Assembly (NCBI RefSeq): GCF_008017545.1 | Contig: NZ_VRTZ01000001.1 | Location: forward strand, 62,001 to 126,000 | DNA from: Homoserinibacter sp. GY 40078 | GTDB taxonomy: Bacteria; Actinomycetota; Actinomycetes; Actinomycetales; Microbacteriaceae | Direction: 5' to 3' | Length of the DNA stretch: 64,000 nt | Shown: positions 1 through 8,112 of the stretch, piece by piece | How positions within the stretch are numbered: position 1 is the first letter of the stretch | Layout of the letters: each line of letters opens with the position of its first letter | Program-made: the position numbers and the translations under genes | Notes under the pieces: model-generated | Told to the model about the DNA's origin: nothing | The model's database searches: none | What the model saw: the letters and a program-made list of their open reading frames with translations, nothing else

Positions 1-1429
1 TGAACAGGTCGAGGTCGGTGAGGAAGGTCCCCACCTCGGAGACGTCGTTCTGGTTCGCGCCGGTGAAGGCACGGCTGAACGGGTCCACGATCAGGAACTC
101 GACTTGCTGCTCGCGGAGGTACTCGGCGAGGGCTTGGCGGTCGGCGGTGTGAGCCAGCGGGTTCCGACGACCGCGGAGGTTCACCAAGATCATCCGGTCG
201 CCCGGCACGTCCGCCCGGGTCGCCCAGTGGGCGAACTGCCCGCCGGTCACCTCGTAGTTGAGGACGGCCACCCGGCCCCCAACCGGTTCCACCTTGAAGG
301 ACTCGAGGAAGGGTTCGCCTGTGAGCAGCGAGTGGGCGAGGTTCACCACGAAGGTTGTCTTGCCGGTCTTGCGCTTGGCCGAGACGATGGTCGATCCGCC
401 GAGGAGGATGAGCCCTTCTGCCCGGTAGCGGGTTGCGTCGGCCTCGCCGAGGTAGTTCGCGAGCGGTCCGGCGTCGAACGGTTCGGCGGGGTCCAGTTCA
501 CCTAGCCGGTGATTGAACGCGCGCCGAGCTTCGTACTGCACGAGCATCCGCTCGACGGCCTTGGCCACGTCCGCCTCGTGTGATGCCGCGACCAGCGCCT
601 CGGAGTGGTTCCTGAGGTCGGCCTTCCAGACCGAGCGGGTGGTCTTGCCGAAGTCCTCGTAGTCCACATCGACCAGCTCCATCGCCGACTTGCAGGCGCG
701 GATGTAGGCGTCGTAGTGGCCCCGGTGCAGGTAGGCGTAGTGCCCCGCCACGTCGCGCAGCCAGTCGTTGGTGCGCCCGTCGCCGCGTTCGGGTGGGTTG
801 CCGAGAAGGTCCCCGAGGGTGGTGCGGTTGCCGCCGGGTGTCACCGTCCCCTGTGGGGCTTCGCGCTCGCGGGCTCCTCGTGAAGTCGCGGCAGCGCGCA
901 GGGCCTCGGAGGCCACGGGCAGCTCCTCGATTCGCGGGAGGGACTCTCCCGTGGCCGTCCGGTACTGCTGGCCGCCGATGCTGGAGCCCGGCGCGACGAT
1001 GTAGCCACCCTCGGCCTTGATGTCGACCGACTCGGCGACCTGGCCGTTACTGCTGGCCACCCCGGTCCCACGCCAGATGAGGTGGGTGCCGCCAGTCGGG
1101 GTGACGCAGGCGAAGCCGGGTTCGTGCTCGACGTCGGCGACGAGGCCCGCCCAGTTGGCAGGTCCGGTGCCGCCGTTCTTCACGTCGAGGTCGGCGACGA
1201 TGATGCCCGATGGCCCGCACGAGATGCCGATGTTGGCGTCGGGCCGGGCCGTCCACCACCGGCGGATCTGTTCGGGGTCGCGGGTGGCGTCCTTGAAGCC
1301 GTGGCGAGTGAGTGGTTCTTTGCCATTGGGCTTGAGCGGGTGGACGGAGTAACCCGCCCCGACGTATGCGAGTGCCAGGTCGAGCATCGAGCTCGCGGGG
1401 GGCTCGTCCTGTGGTTGGTATCGGACCAT
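1..1429 (-). CDS. Prim-pol / AAA ATPase replication protein (partial, runs off left edge)
   Basis: The C-terminus lies outside the window; 476 residues are visible. Residues about 10-170 match a bifunctional primase-polymerase domain: the metal-binding pair in VADLDVKNG, a GGTH motif and the APGS loop. A second domain from about residue 340 is a RepA/DnaB-like AAA ATPase with a Walker A-like SAKRKTGKTT and a Walker B-like EFLIVDPFSR. Such fusions prime and unwind DNA for phages, satellites and integrative elements. The ATG shares its A with the stop of the 59-aa gene upstream, so the two are translationally coupled. The first glycine of Walker A is replaced by alanine. No integrase, terminase or capsid gene is nearby, which favours a satellite or degraded prophage over an intact phage. 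Confidence 0.85.
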   Translation of the reverse strand, partial: MVRYQPQDEPPASSMLDLALAYVGAGYSVHPLKPNGKEPLTRHGFKDATRDPEQIRRWWTARPDANIGISCGPSGIIVADLDVKNGGTGPANWAGLVADVEHEPGFACVTPTGGTHLIWRGTGVASSNGQVAESVDIKAEGGYIVAPGSSIGGQQYRTATGESLPRIEELPVASEALRAAATSRGAREREAPQGTVTPGGNRTTLGDLLGNPPERGDGRTNDWLRDVAGHYAYLHRGHYDAYIRACKSAMELVDVDYEDFGKTTRSVWKADLRNHSEALVAASHEADVAKAVERMLVQYEARRAFNHRLGELDPAEPFDAGPLANYLGEADATRYRAEGLILLGGSTIVSAKRKTGKTTFVVNLAHSLLTGEPFLESFKVEPVGGRVAVLNYEVTGGQFAHWATRADVPGDRMILVNLRGRRNPLAHTADRQALAEYLREQQVEFLIVDPFSRAFTGANQNDVSEVGTFLTDLDLF

Positions 1430-1608
1430 CAGGCGGCGGCCTCCTCGTCGGAGGGTTCGTCGTCCCCGAACAGCAACGCCAAGAGGCGTTCGAGGTCGTC
1501 CTCTGGGAGAGGTGCAGGGGTCAGTTCAAGATCGGCTCGCGAGAGCACGGGGGTTCCATTCCGCACCCACGCGACCTCGGCACCGCCCAGATTGGGTCTT
1601 ACGTGCAT
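1429..1608 (-). CDS. Small acidic hypothetical protein (59 aa)
   Basis: A 59-residue frame upstream of the prim-pol gene, preceded by a CTGGAG ribosome-binding site five bases before the ATG. The stop TGA overlaps the next ATG (TGATG). The N-terminal half (HVRPNLGGAEVAWVRNG) is mixed and the C-terminal half is strongly acidic (PEDDLERLLALLFGDDEPSDEE), with one probable amphipathic helix. No family was recognised. Its position fits a small accessory factor for replication or a control protein. Support is coupling, a ribosome-binding site and codon usage rather than homology. Confidence 0.6.
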   Translation of the reverse strand: MHVRPNLGGAEVAWVRNGTPVLSRADLELTPAPLPEDDLERLLALLFGDDEPSDEEAAA

Positions 1609-1891
1609 CTCCAGCCACTACGCGTGTAGTGCTTCCCGTGCCCTGATGTGAACCTGCCAATGGTTCATCTGCGTCGGTGTGTTGCTGTGGCTGGCGTACT
1701 TCGCCGCCCGCGATTTCCGTTTCAAATCGCTCAGGGTCGGACCCGGGCTAGCAACACGTCATCCCGACATGGCGAGGACGATTTTTAGTTGGACTACCCA
1801 GCTAGCGAACACCAGCCGTTCATCTACGCACAAGCTCCGGGAGGGCCCGGGCGTGTCGAGCTTGACTCGCAGTCAAGGCCGGCCATACGCA

Positions 1892-1926
1892 ACGACCCCC
1901 TCGATCTACTCCTTCGAGGGGGTCGT
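1892..1926. terminator. 12-bp perfect hairpin
   Basis: The arms ACGACCCCCTCG and CGAGGGGGTCGT pair perfectly around an 11-base loop. There is no T tract on either side, so intrinsic termination is uncertain. A cruciform or protein-bound origin element is an alternative. Confidence 0.4.
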
Positions 1927-2017
1927 GCGTGTAGTCCAACCGAAGTGGGGAACCGGGAACCAATCCAGCGCCACAACCATCGGATCACGCAGTTTGGGCC
2001 GAGCGGAAGTGGCTTTA

Positions 2018-2035
2018 TTGACATACGGCTGTCAA
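2018..2035. promoter_or_regulatory. Palindromic operator-like site TTGACA-N6-TGTCAA
   Basis: TTGACATACGGCTGTCAA has 6-bp arms that each equal a consensus -35 hexamer, one per strand. It lies upstream of the plus-strand HEPN operon and of the minus-strand replication genes. It could be a divergent promoter pair or a repressor site covering both -35 elements. No good -10 was found at 17 bp on either strand, so the promoter reading is weak. Confidence 0.35.
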
Positions 2036-2258
2036 CACGGCGATACATATTCGAACCACATGCGCCAGATGGACGCAGGCGCTCGCCGTGCTTCCCCCGC
2101 AAAATCCCTGGTCAAAACGGCATCAGTTCCCATTGTGCCAGGAGGGGGCCAGAAGCACGCACGTTGCCATCAAGAATAGGTTCATTTATCGCTTGACTTA
2201 TCGGCGGCGGAGTGTCACTGTTGTCGCAGTATGGTCTAACGACCCGGAAGGAGTGACC

Positions 2259-2792
2259 ATGGTTGACGAAGGGATCGACTCGGAAATCGCCGCGATGTCA
2301 GCAGTCGCGGGGGCGCTCAACCCGCTGGAACCGGAGCAGCAGGTTCGCGTGCTGCGCTGGGCCGCCGACCGGTACGGACTCGCTGACCTCAAGTTCGCAA
2401 ACACCGGGGCGCGCGGCGCTGCCGAAGAACTCGACGACTCACGCGGGAGCGGTGCGGGCGGTGACAAGCCGAGCTACAGCTCGATTGATGAGCTGTTCGA
2501 GAGCGGCATCGCCAAGACCAACACCCAGAAGGCACTGCTCGCGGCTTACTGGTTCCAGGTAGTCGAGGGCAAAACGGGCTGGCAGTCGTACACCCTCAAC
2601 ACCGCGCTGAAGAACCTCGGCATCGGCATCACGAACATCACGGACGCGCTCGCGACTGCCGAGAACCAGAAGCCCGTGCTGGTCATGCAGACCTCGAAGA
2701 CCGGCAAGAGTCGCCAGGCCCGTAAGACCTACAAGCTCACCGCCGCGGGTGTGAAGGCGGTCGAGGCGATGCTGAACGGCAATGCTGACTGA
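2259..2792 (+). CDS. Hypothetical protein A of the HEPN three-gene operon (177 aa)
   Basis: Start ATG is set by GGAAGGAG six bases upstream. Residues 1-45 are a short helical segment (LEPEQQVRVLRWAADRYG). Residues 46-75 are a Gly/Ser/Asp-rich linker. Residues 76-175 form a compact domain with an invariant-looking AYWFQ at 96-100 and a C-terminal YKLTAAGVKAVEAML resembling the end of a winged helix. The domain is visibly paralogous to the C-terminal domain of the third gene of the operon. The last 11 bases overlap gene B. No named family was recognised. I infer a DNA-binding, sensor or partner role beside the HEPN protein. Confidence 0.8.
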   Translation: MVDEGIDSEIAAMSAVAGALNPLEPEQQVRVLRWAADRYGLADLKFANTGARGAAEELDDSRGSGAGGDKPSYSSIDELFESGIAKTNTQKALLAAYWFQVVEGKTGWQSYTLNTALKNLGIGITNITDALATAENQKPVLVMQTSKTGKSRQARKTYKLTAAGVKAVEAMLNGNAD

Positions 2793-3543
2793 CCCGAAGA
2801 CCGCGTTCGCCGCGCTCCCGGCGACCCTCGCGAAGGATCTCCTCGACGCCTACGCCGAGATCGTGACCAACTTCGCCGAGGGCCGCTGGGAGCCGTCGGA
2901 GCTGAACGGAGGAAAGCTGTGCGAGGCCGTCTACACGATCGTCGATGGCTACATGAGCGGCACCTTTGCGGCGAGAGCCAGCAAGCCCCAGAACATGCCC
3001 GCGGCCTGCAAGGCGTTCGAGCAGACCTACCCGACTGCCAACCGATCGCCTCGCATTCAGATCCCCCGGATGATCGTCGCGCTGTATGAGATTCGGAACA
3101 ACCGCGGCGTCGGCCACGCCGGAGGCGACGTCGACCCGAACCAGATGGATGCCACCGCCGTCCTCTACATGAGCAAGTGGCTCATGGCGGAACTCGTTCG
3201 GCTCCTTCACGGGCTCACGACCGATGAGGCAGCCGAGATCGTCGAGGCGCTCGTCGAGCGGAATGTCGCGCTCGTCCACACGTGGGATGACAAGCGCCGC
3301 GTACTCAAGACCGGTCTCACCTGGAAGCAGCAGGTCCTTCTACTTCTCTCCAGCGTGACCGAGGCGACCGAGGCCGAACTCGTCGCGTGGCTGGAACACA
3401 AGGACGTCCGCACCCTCCGCAAGAACGTACTGCGACCGATGCACACGACCCGCCTGCTCGATTACGACGAGACCACCAAGGTCCTGCGGCTCCTGCCCCC
3501 GGGCATCAAAGAGGCCGAGACGCTTATCAATCTGCACAGCTAG
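2782..3543 (+). CDS. HEPN-like protein B, candidate abortive-infection effector (253 aa)
   Basis: The N-terminal half is helical and contains R105-N-N-R-G-V-G-H112. This matches the R-x4-6-H catalytic signature of HEPN ribonucleases and resembles the RN-x-x-G-x-G-H sequence of Abi_C-type abortive infection proteins. The C-terminal part (about 165-253) reads as a winged helix: TWKQQVLLLLSSVTEATEAELVAWL, then a wing and GIKEAETLI. It starts inside gene A (11-base overlap) and is followed 24 bases later by gene C. HEPN proteins of this kind often cleave RNA in phage defence or toxin-antitoxin systems. Function here is inferred from motif and context only. Confidence 0.75.
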   Translation: MLTDPKTAFAALPATLAKDLLDAYAEIVTNFAEGRWEPSELNGGKLCEAVYTIVDGYMSGTFAARASKPQNMPAACKAFEQTYPTANRSPRIQIPRMIVALYEIRNNRGVGHAGGDVDPNQMDATAVLYMSKWLMAELVRLLHGLTTDEAAEIVEALVERNVALVHTWDDKRRVLKTGLTWKQQVLLLLSSVTEATEAELVAWLEHKDVRTLRKNVLRPMHTTRLLDYDETTKVLRLLPPGIKEAETLINLHS

Positions 3544-3567
3544 TAACCCGACCGAAAGGAGCAACAC

Positions 3568-4122
3568 ATGAGCGAGTCCGACTTCGACCTCCGGGTCGAG
3601 CGAGTTCGAAAGGCAGCCGAGGTGATCGGCGGCCTGCCCTCGAAGGCCCTGCAGGCGGAGGCGTTCCGGTACCTGCTCGGAGACGTCCCGGCGACATCGC
3701 CCGCACCGGAGGTTCGGGTCCCCTCTGAAGGCGGCGAAGCTCCTCCCGCGTCCCAGAAGCGGGCTCGGAGTTCCTCGGCCACCAAGACGGCGATCACGCA
3801 GGACCGGGACCTCAACCTGTTCCCGGAGGGCAAGACCTCCTTCAAGGATTTCGCCGCCACCAAGAGCCCGAGCAACAACAACGAGCGGTACGCGGTCGCC
3901 GTCTACTGGCTGCGCGAAGTCGCGCAGGTTGGCGAGGCGACGGTGGCCCAGGTTGTCTCCTGCTACCGCAACGTCGGCTGGGCACTGCCCACCGACGTCG
4001 CGAATGCTGCATCGCAGGCCGTGAAGGCGACCTATCTCAGCTCGGGCAAGGCCGACGACCTCAAGCTCAGTTCCACCGGCATCAACCTGGTGGACACCAC
4101 GCTCCCGCGCGCGAAGAAGTAG
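3568..4122 (+). CDS. Hypothetical protein C, paralogue of protein A (184 aa)
   Basis: A strong AAAGGAG lies before the ATG. The N-terminus is helical (about 1-40). Residues 41-85 are a low-complexity Pro/Ser/Glu linker. Residues 90-182 repeat the architecture of protein A: N-N-N-E-R-Y-A-V-A-V-Y-W aligns with T-N-T-Q-K-A-L-L-A-A-Y-W, and LKLSSTGINLV aligns with YKLTAAGVKAV. Two diverged paralogues flanking one HEPN protein suggest a heteromeric sensor or antitoxin arrangement. The family itself was not recognised. It ends 39 bases before the convergent tail gene. Confidence 0.8.
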   Translation: MSESDFDLRVERVRKAAEVIGGLPSKALQAEAFRYLLGDVPATSPAPEVRVPSEGGEAPPASQKRARSSSATKTAITQDRDLNLFPEGKTSFKDFAATKSPSNNNERYAVAVYWLREVAQVGEATVAQVVSCYRNVGWALPTDVANAASQAVKATYLSSGKADDLKLSSTGINLVDTTLPRAKK

Positions 4123-4160
4123 TCCCGGCTTCCGAGGAGGCCCGACCTGCCCCGCGGAAA

Positions 4161-5894
4161 CTACGCCGCGAGTCGGGGACCGCCGAGTGCGGCGTAAAGC
4201 GCTTCCTCATCCATCTGAGCCCGGTTGTTCTCCAGGTTCACCACGTAGGTCGGGCCGACCGTGTGGTTCACTGTCGAGCTGGAGCTGGCAGGGCCGCGCA
4301 GCAGCGGATCCAACATCGAGCCGAACTGGTTGTCCACCGTAGACCGGCCATCTTCGAGACCGATCGCCAGACCATCCATGATGTTGACGCCGAACCCGCG
4401 AAACACCAGCGACGGCGAGTGGATGCCCAGTACGTCGGCGAAGGTATCGGCGATGGTCTGGCCGATGTCGCCAATCCAGCCGATCAGGCCGTTCCAGATG
4501 TCTTCGAGACCCCTCCACAGCCCGCCGATGATGTCCTGGCCGACCTCGAACAGCCACAGGGCCGCCCCCGCGAACACGTTCAGGAGCATCTGGGGGACGC
4601 CGCCGAGCCAGCCGATGACGTTGTCCCAAGCGTCCGTGATGAACCCGACGATCCCGTTCCACAGCTCCGAGAAGAACGATGCGATACCCCTCCACAGCCC
4701 GTTCCACCAGTTGATGAAGCCGAGGGTCGTCGAGATGACCCACTGGACGTAGCCCTTCCACAGATCCTCGAAGAACCCGGTGATGCCGGACCACACGTCC
4801 TCCCACCAGGAGGCGAGCCCCGCGAGACTGTCCGTCAGCCATCCGACGAACCCCTCCCAGGTGTCGCCGATCCACGCGATGACGGTGTCCCAATTTTGGA
4901 CCAACAGGATGATCGCGCCGATCAGGAGGCCGATGGCGACGATCACCACGCCAATGGGGTTGGCAGTCATGGCCGCGTTGAGAAGCCACTGCACGGCGGT
5001 CCACGCGCCGATGACACCAACGACGATGCCGATGCCCGCGGCGAGGGGCCCGAGCCAGGAGACGTTCTCGGAGATGAACCCGACCACCGCCTCGAGCCCG
5101 GGGATGACGTAGTCCAGCAGGATCCCCTGCAGGGCGTTGAGCGCCGGGAGCAGCAGCTCCCCGACCTTCCCGCCAACCTCCTCCATCTGGGCGGCGACGA
5201 TCTTCTGCTGGTTCGCGAAGCCATCCGAGGTCTTGGCGAAGTCGCCCATCGCGCGGGCCCCGTCCTGGTGGACGATTGCGAGCACGGCAGCGGCCCGCTC
5301 CTGTGCGGTGAGTTCGGCGGCCACCTTCTTACCGGTCATGGCGAGCGCTTCGGATTCGACCCGGGCGGCGTTGATGTTGGGGATGACGGCTTGGAGGGCG
5401 TCGTACTCGCCGCGGAAAGCGGCGGACAGTCGGTCGGCTACATCGGCGGTGTCGAGGTTGGAGAAGGAGCCGAGGTCGGCGGACGCCTGGACGACTTCCT
5501 TGGCCATGTTCGCGGCGGCGTCACCGGTGAAACCGATCTGGGTGAACATGTCGCCGAAGGAGGCGGCGGCGTTGAGCGCTGCGGCTTGGGAGAGGCCGAG
5601 GGAGGTGGCCGCGGTGGATGACCACTTCTCCATGGAACCCGCCTGGGTGCCGAAGATCGCGGACGACTTGTTCAGGGTCTCGTTGAGGTCGGAGGCGTAC
5701 CCGATACCGTCGGATACCCATTGGCCGATCTGGACGGAGGCGAACACGCCTGCGAGGACGCCGCCGAACTTGACGAACATGGAGCCTGCGCTGCTTGTGA
5801 AGCGTTGGGTCTTGTCGTCGGCTCGGTCGAGCTTGGGCGTGTATTCGTCTTCGAGGACGAGGCGACCGACGAGGTCGCCGAGGTCGAGGGCCAT
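4161..5894 (-). CDS. Phage tail tape-measure-like protein (577 aa)
   Basis: A GGAAGGA ribosome-binding site precedes the ATG. The N-terminus (LGDLVGRLVLEDEYTPKLDRADDKTQRF) and residues 60-250 match the core of siphophage tape-measure proteins. A hydrophobic segment around 290-340 is followed by a Trp-rich region (VQNWDTVIAWIGDTWEGFVGWL and similar repeats). The C-terminal HSPSLVFRGFGVNIMDGLAIGLEDG is typical of the family's end. At 577 residues it is short for a tape measure. The usual upstream tail chaperone and major tail protein genes are absent, so this is an isolated remnant or a satellite gene. Confidence 0.85.
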   Translation of the reverse strand: MALDLGDLVGRLVLEDEYTPKLDRADDKTQRFTSSAGSMFVKFGGVLAGVFASVQIGQWVSDGIGYASDLNETLNKSSAIFGTQAGSMEKWSSTAATSLGLSQAAALNAAASFGDMFTQIGFTGDAAANMAKEVVQASADLGSFSNLDTADVADRLSAAFRGEYDALQAVIPNINAARVESEALAMTGKKVAAELTAQERAAAVLAIVHQDGARAMGDFAKTSDGFANQQKIVAAQMEEVGGKVGELLLPALNALQGILLDYVIPGLEAVVGFISENVSWLGPLAAGIGIVVGVIGAWTAVQWLLNAAMTANPIGVVIVAIGLLIGAIILLVQNWDTVIAWIGDTWEGFVGWLTDSLAGLASWWEDVWSGITGFFEDLWKGYVQWVISTTLGFINWWNGLWRGIASFFSELWNGIVGFITDAWDNVIGWLGGVPQMLLNVFAGAALWLFEVGQDIIGGLWRGLEDIWNGLIGWIGDIGQTIADTFADVLGIHSPSLVFRGFGVNIMDGLAIGLEDGRSTVDNQFGSMLDPLLRGPASSSSTVNHTVGPTYVVNLENNRAQMDEEALYAALGGPRLAA

Positions 5895-5941
5895 GGTGTG
5901 TTCCTTCCGGGCTGGCTACCCGGCCACGGGAACACGAGGTT

Positions 5942-5982
5942 TATGGGGCCCATAAGTTCTCGAACGGCACTAAATTGCGCGT
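5942..5982 (+). promoter_or_regulatory. Candidate promoter for the Ntn-hydrolase-like gene
   Basis: A small dyad, TATGG-GGC-CCATA, occupies 5942-5954. A possible -10 (TAAATT, 5971-5976) lies seven bases before the ATG, and no ribosome-binding site is visible. If that -10 is used, the transcript would be leaderless, which is common in actinobacteria. No convincing -35 was seen. Confidence 0.3.
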
Positions 5983-6807
5983 ATGACCTTGGTGCAGATT
6001 GCGGCTGATCCTGCCCGTGGTGCATGGATTTGTGCGGACACTCGGATAACCAGTGCAGGAACGGTTGTCGATGCCGAGAGGTCTAAGATCATGCGACTTT
6101 CGACCGCGAATGGGGAAATTGTGTTCTCATTCTTCGGGCGCGCAGAGATCGACGGTATCTCAGTTCCGAAATGGATCGCCGCCACGTTCGACCGACAATG
6201 GCAGACGAACGAGGAAGCGCTCCGTCGACTTCTTGACAGGCTCAATCGTGAGGTGAGGATGAAGGAGCGCTTTCCCCTCTACATCGTCGGAGTGGTCATT
6301 GATCGCGATTTGAGCGGAACCGGAACGCAGATGGCGGTGTTTCAGACGGGGCCGTATCGGTACCCGAATGGCTCGGTCGAGTTCCCCTACCAGGTAAAGG
6401 TGATCCGAGAAATCACCCACTTCGCTGGCGGGAGCGGCGGTCTGAGGATCCGAGAGTCCGAGAAGCAGGAGGTTCTTCGCGTAGTCGGTGTCAACTCCAA
6501 ACCGAAGGACGTGGCCCGACTTCTTGCTCGGGTCAACCGAAGCACGGCGCTCCGCATGACGACTGGCGCGGGCGCAGGTACGGTCGGCCCGGCAGCCATG
6601 ACGGCTTACCTACCGTTCAGCGGTACTCACAGCGTCGGATTCGAGGTACACGTCGAGAAGTTCACCAAGCCGTTCCAGCCGGTGATGCCATGGGTCGTTC
6701 ACATTGATTGGCAAGGGCTCGGCTCATTCGACTTCACAAGTTTCATGGAGGAGGCGGAGGAGTACTTCAAGGCGGTCGAGAGAGGCGAAATCCCCGAGGA
6801 GGATTAG
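5983..6807 (+). CDS. Proteasome-like Ntn-hydrolase candidate (274 aa)
   Basis: The N-terminus reads M-T-L-V-Q-I-A-A-D-P-A-R-G-A-W-I-C-A-D-T-R. Removal of Met would expose Thr1, with Asp18 in CADTRIT and Lys34 in RSKIMRL. This spacing closely follows Thr1/Asp17/Lys33 of HslV and proteasome beta subunits. A Gly-rich stretch (TTGAGAGTVGPAAM) lies near residue 200. Length is greater than HslV (about 175 aa). No ATPase partner is next to it. The gene sits on the plus strand inside minus-strand phage genes and 36 bases before a membrane coiled-coil gene. Assignment to the Ntn fold is my inference from pattern only. Confidence 0.6.
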   Translation: MTLVQIAADPARGAWICADTRITSAGTVVDAERSKIMRLSTANGEIVFSFFGRAEIDGISVPKWIAATFDRQWQTNEEALRRLLDRLNREVRMKERFPLYIVGVVIDRDLSGTGTQMAVFQTGPYRYPNGSVEFPYQVKVIREITHFAGGSGGLRIRESEKQEVLRVVGVNSKPKDVARLLARVNRSTALRMTTGAGAGTVGPAAMTAYLPFSGTHSVGFEVHVEKFTKPFQPVMPWVVHIDWQGLGSFDFTSFMEEAEEYFKAVERGEIPEED

Positions 6808-6843
6808 CACTCTCGAAAGAAGCTCGCTGCTAGCTTTTCTGCC

Positions 6844-7964
6844 ATGACGACGCCCGACGGTCCGGTTGAGCCACCACCGACTCGAATCCGATGGGGCCTC
6901 CTTGTCCTCTTTGCGATGGCGGGCGTCGCGTCACTGTTCTTCGCGTGGCTCATCGTCGCTAGCGACAAGGACGGTGACCTCGGCGGGTTCTGGTCCGGAC
7001 TGCTCGTTAGCGTTGGAAGCACACACTGCTCCTCGCCGCCGTCGTGTTCTGGTTCGAGCGGTCCATCGTCCGAGAAGCTCGACGCGAACGCGCAGAGGTT
7101 GTGAACGTGGCACAGCAAGCCACCGATGCTGCTCGGCTGGCGACCGAAGCGGCCAACATCGCCACACAGGAAGCGCAGACGGCTCGCGCGGACTTGTCGA
7201 CTCGTATCACTGAGATCGACAAGCAGGTCGCCGAGCGTCGTAGTCAGAAGGCGACCGAACAGGCCGAGACTTTCGACTCAATCGGTGAGGAGGTCTCCCG
7301 CGAGAGCATCTTGAAAGCCCTCGCGGCGGCAGCCGAGATCGAGGCGATCCAACGGTTGGATCAAGGCATGGGCGGTGCCACGCACTCACTTATCGTGCGA
7401 GCGGGAGAGACTTTCGGGGCCCCCCTCGTGAGGGTTCTCTATACCTCAGGTTGGAACGTCTTCGGCAATAATCCCGGCAGCCTCGATCTCGCGTTTGTGC
7501 CAAAAGATATGGAGCTTCGGCGGAGTTACGCACGCGCCTACGCGATCACGTGGGACCACGAGACATCGCCGGTGGAGGCCGTACAACGCCTGCAGAAGGT
7601 GATGGTGCGAGCGGGTTACGGCTGGCTCTCGAAGCAGTTCTCAGCAGCGGCCCTCTTCCGTAATCTTCAAGTCGCACTGAGAGAAGCAGTGGCGGCAAGG
7701 GAAGGCGATAGCTTGACAATCCTCTCTGGCGACCCCGTCGGCGAAATGGTCAGCCCTGACTGCTTCGTTACTACTGGTGGGGTCGAGTTCGTGGAGGCTT
7801 GGGTGAAGGTGGGCGCGCAGAAGTTTGAGTACGTCGACCCGAGCGAGGGACGGATCCTCTCCGACCTCCCCGAGCCATCGGAGGACGTCGGCGCAGTGCT
7901 TTGGGACGTCGCGATTCAGCGGGGCCAGATGCATTTCAATGGCCAAACCGACACGACCTTCTAG
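6844..7964 (+). pseudogene. Two-TM coiled-coil protein split by a frameshift (372 aa if restored)
   Basis: The frame from ATG 6844 encodes TM1 (WGLLVLFAMAGVASLFFAWLIVA), a short loop, and the start of TM2 (GFWSGLLVSVGS), then leaves frame at 7021-7026 (ACACAC). The frame carrying on from 7023 gives TLLLAAVVFWFERSIV, which completes TM2. It continues through a coiled coil (about 75-125, rich in Q/A/E repeats) into a soluble domain of about 240 residues with no recognised family. Removing one AC dinucleotide restores one 372-residue protein. This may be a true disruption, phase-variation-like slippage or a sequencing error. It follows the Ntn-like gene closely and may act with it at the membrane. 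Confidence 0.65.
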
Positions 7965-7967
7965 GCG

Positions 7968-8087
7968 CTAGCTGACCTTCACGAGCCCGCACTCTGGGCA
8001 TTCCCATCGCCGCTCGCCGAGTTCCATCGGGATCAGGCAGCGCGAGCAGTTCGGCGCGCCCAGGTCGGCGAGGTAGTCGTCCTCCAT
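7968..8087 (-). CDS. Zinc-ribbon miniprotein (39 aa)
   Basis: The frame reads MEDDYLADLGAPNCSRC, then CPECGLVKVS at the end. Two CxxC knuckles (C14/C17 and C31/C34) form a rubredoxin-type zinc ribbon. Such 35-45-aa proteins are common in actinophages and are usually of unknown role. It converges with the plus-strand coiled-coil gene, the two stop codons being three bases apart. Confidence 0.6.
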   Translation of the reverse strand: MEDDYLADLGAPNCSRCLIPMELGERRWECPECGLVKVS

Positions 8088-8112
8088 GCGGTGAGGCTAC
8101 CCCGCGGCCCTC

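Larger units (their letters stand above)
1609..2258. promoter_or_regulatory. Dyad-rich intergenic region between prim-pol operon and HEPN operon
   Basis: About 650 bases with no convincing gene on either strand. It holds several dyads: CTTGACTCGCAGTCAAG at 1861-1877, a perfect 12-bp stem at 1892-1903/1915-1926 with an 11-base loop, TTGACATACGGCTGTCAA at 2018-2035, and a 10-bp inverted pair at 1788-1797 and 1931-1940. Near-repeats of GCTAGC followed by ACAC occur around 1747 and 1802. The flanking operons diverge from here, so it should contain both promoters and probably a repressor operator. Next to a primase-helicase gene it could also be a replication origin. A 35-residue minus-strand frame at 1618-1725 with a TTG start and no clear ribosome-binding site is too weak to call. 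Confidence 0.5.

Noticed and set aside
1930-1990. Stretch resembling part of a tRNA (possible attachment site)
   Set aside because: No acceptor or anticodon arm can be folded.
1679-2196. Two plus-strand frames of 135-166 codons in the dyad-rich region
   Set aside because: No ribosome-binding site, atypical composition, and they cross several palindromes.
4263-5621. 452-codon plus-strand frame across the tail gene
   Set aside because: Antisense to the tape-measure-like gene, Asp/Pro/His-rich without motifs.
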